Position numbers and translations under genes: made by a program. Positions 63,869 to 64,000 of a DNA stretch of 64,000 bases are shown here, piece after piece. How positions within the stretch are numbered: the stretch's first letter is position 1; each line of letters opens with the position of its first letter. Location of the stretch: NCBI RefSeq assembly GCF_900182655.1, contig NZ_FXTC01000009.1:1-64000 (forward strand), written 5' to 3'. The notes under the pieces are model-generated. The model made no database searches and was not told the DNA's origin. It saw only the letters and a list, made by a program, of their open reading frames with translations. The DNA is from Chryseobacterium rhizoplanae. Lineage in GTDB: Bacteria > Bacteroidota > Bacteroidia > Flavobacteriales > Weeksellaceae.

Positions 63869-64000
63869 TTATGGTAGTTTTGCAGCCAGACTTTCCGGTA
63901 AAAGTCTAAGAATATGGTAAATAATTTGCCATTTGAAATTCGGAACAATGGTAAAGGAATTTCCGGCATTGACAATATATTTTGCCACATAATCAGGTTC
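63869..64000 (-). CDS. Short-chain dehydrogenase/reductase, C-terminal end (partial)
   Basis: The last 43 codons of a minus-strand gene whose start is beyond the right edge. The translation contains PDYVAKYIVNAGNSF and LRLLPESLAAKLP, like the C terminus of classical SDR enzymes (the 'exclude next ring' region around a final proline-leucine helix). The call rests on this short tail only. Stop TAA at 63869-63871 on the plus strand as TTA. Confidence 0.5.
   Translation of the reverse strand, partial: EPDYVAKYIVNAGNSFTIVPNFKWQIIYHILRLLPESLAAKLP

Noticed and set aside
1-64000. CRISPR array
   Set aside because: No direct repeat of 25-40 bp with regular spacing is seen in the window; repeat clusters are iteron-like or coding FN3/GEVED repeats.

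Overview
The window looks like chromosome of a Flavobacteriia bacterium, most likely Chryseobacterium or a close relative. The evidence is Bacteroidota-type promoters (TTTG, about 20 nt, then TAnnTTTG), an IPExxxVDY protein between rnc and pyk, two secreted proteins with type A type IX secretion (T9SS) sorting tails, a hut operon, THX ribosomal protein, DUF6048/DUF6452/DUF2480 genes and AT-rich DNA with weak Shine-Dalgarno sites. The genus is inferred, not proven.

Positions 1 to about 16170 are an accessory, mobile region. From the left it holds a DUF4297-like nuclease gene followed by a truncated HerA ATPase gene (remains of an anti-phage pair), an XRE regulator, and then the most notable locus. 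That locus is a sigma-70-like factor (2958-3773) followed after one base by a nuclease-dead Cas12f/TnpB-like protein (3775-4869). It is preceded by a well-formed Bacteroidota promoter (2647-2678) and a strongly structured non-coding RNA (five nested stems, 2719-2827), and followed by a short hairpin/repeat-like element (4871-4914). This matches the layout of the recently reported dCas12f-sigma systems, in which a guide RNA directs RNA polymerase to a promoter. Next come two small defence-like cassettes: an Mrr-type endonuclease, then a DUF262 protein with a nucleotidyltransferase. Each is bounded by inverted 9-bp ends that supply a stop codon. The mobilisation and replication module follows: MobV relaxase, oriT-like palindromes, TOPRIM primase, iteron-like repeats, helicase and HTH protein. 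After that come a PD-(D/E)XK nuclease, an unknown gene and a tyrosine integrase. Just beyond the integrase is a piece resembling the 3' end of tmRNA/tRNA plus a terminator, which is probably the attachment site.

From 16618 onward the DNA is housekeeping chromosome: acpP-fabF-rnc-(IPExxxVDY)-pyk; an aldehyde dehydrogenase and hutG-hutI on the minus strand; ruvB-paiB-MBL-coaE; two large T9SS proteins (a FN3/GEVED adhesin-like protein and an M12B-like metalloprotease); DUF6048/DUF6452; rlmD; a thioredoxin-fold lipoprotein without its CxxC; sdhCAB; comEC; a GH99-like hydrolase; lpxB; DUF2480 and a DUF2723-like membrane protein; DUF937; THX; a MATE pump; an ankyrin protein; aspS; an astacin-like protease with a lectin domain; purA; a Crp-family regulator; the NHEJ genes ku and ligD (ligD split by a frameshift at an A9 tract); an MscS channel; and the 3' end of a short-chain dehydrogenase at the right edge.

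No CRISPR array, rRNA or complete tRNA was found.
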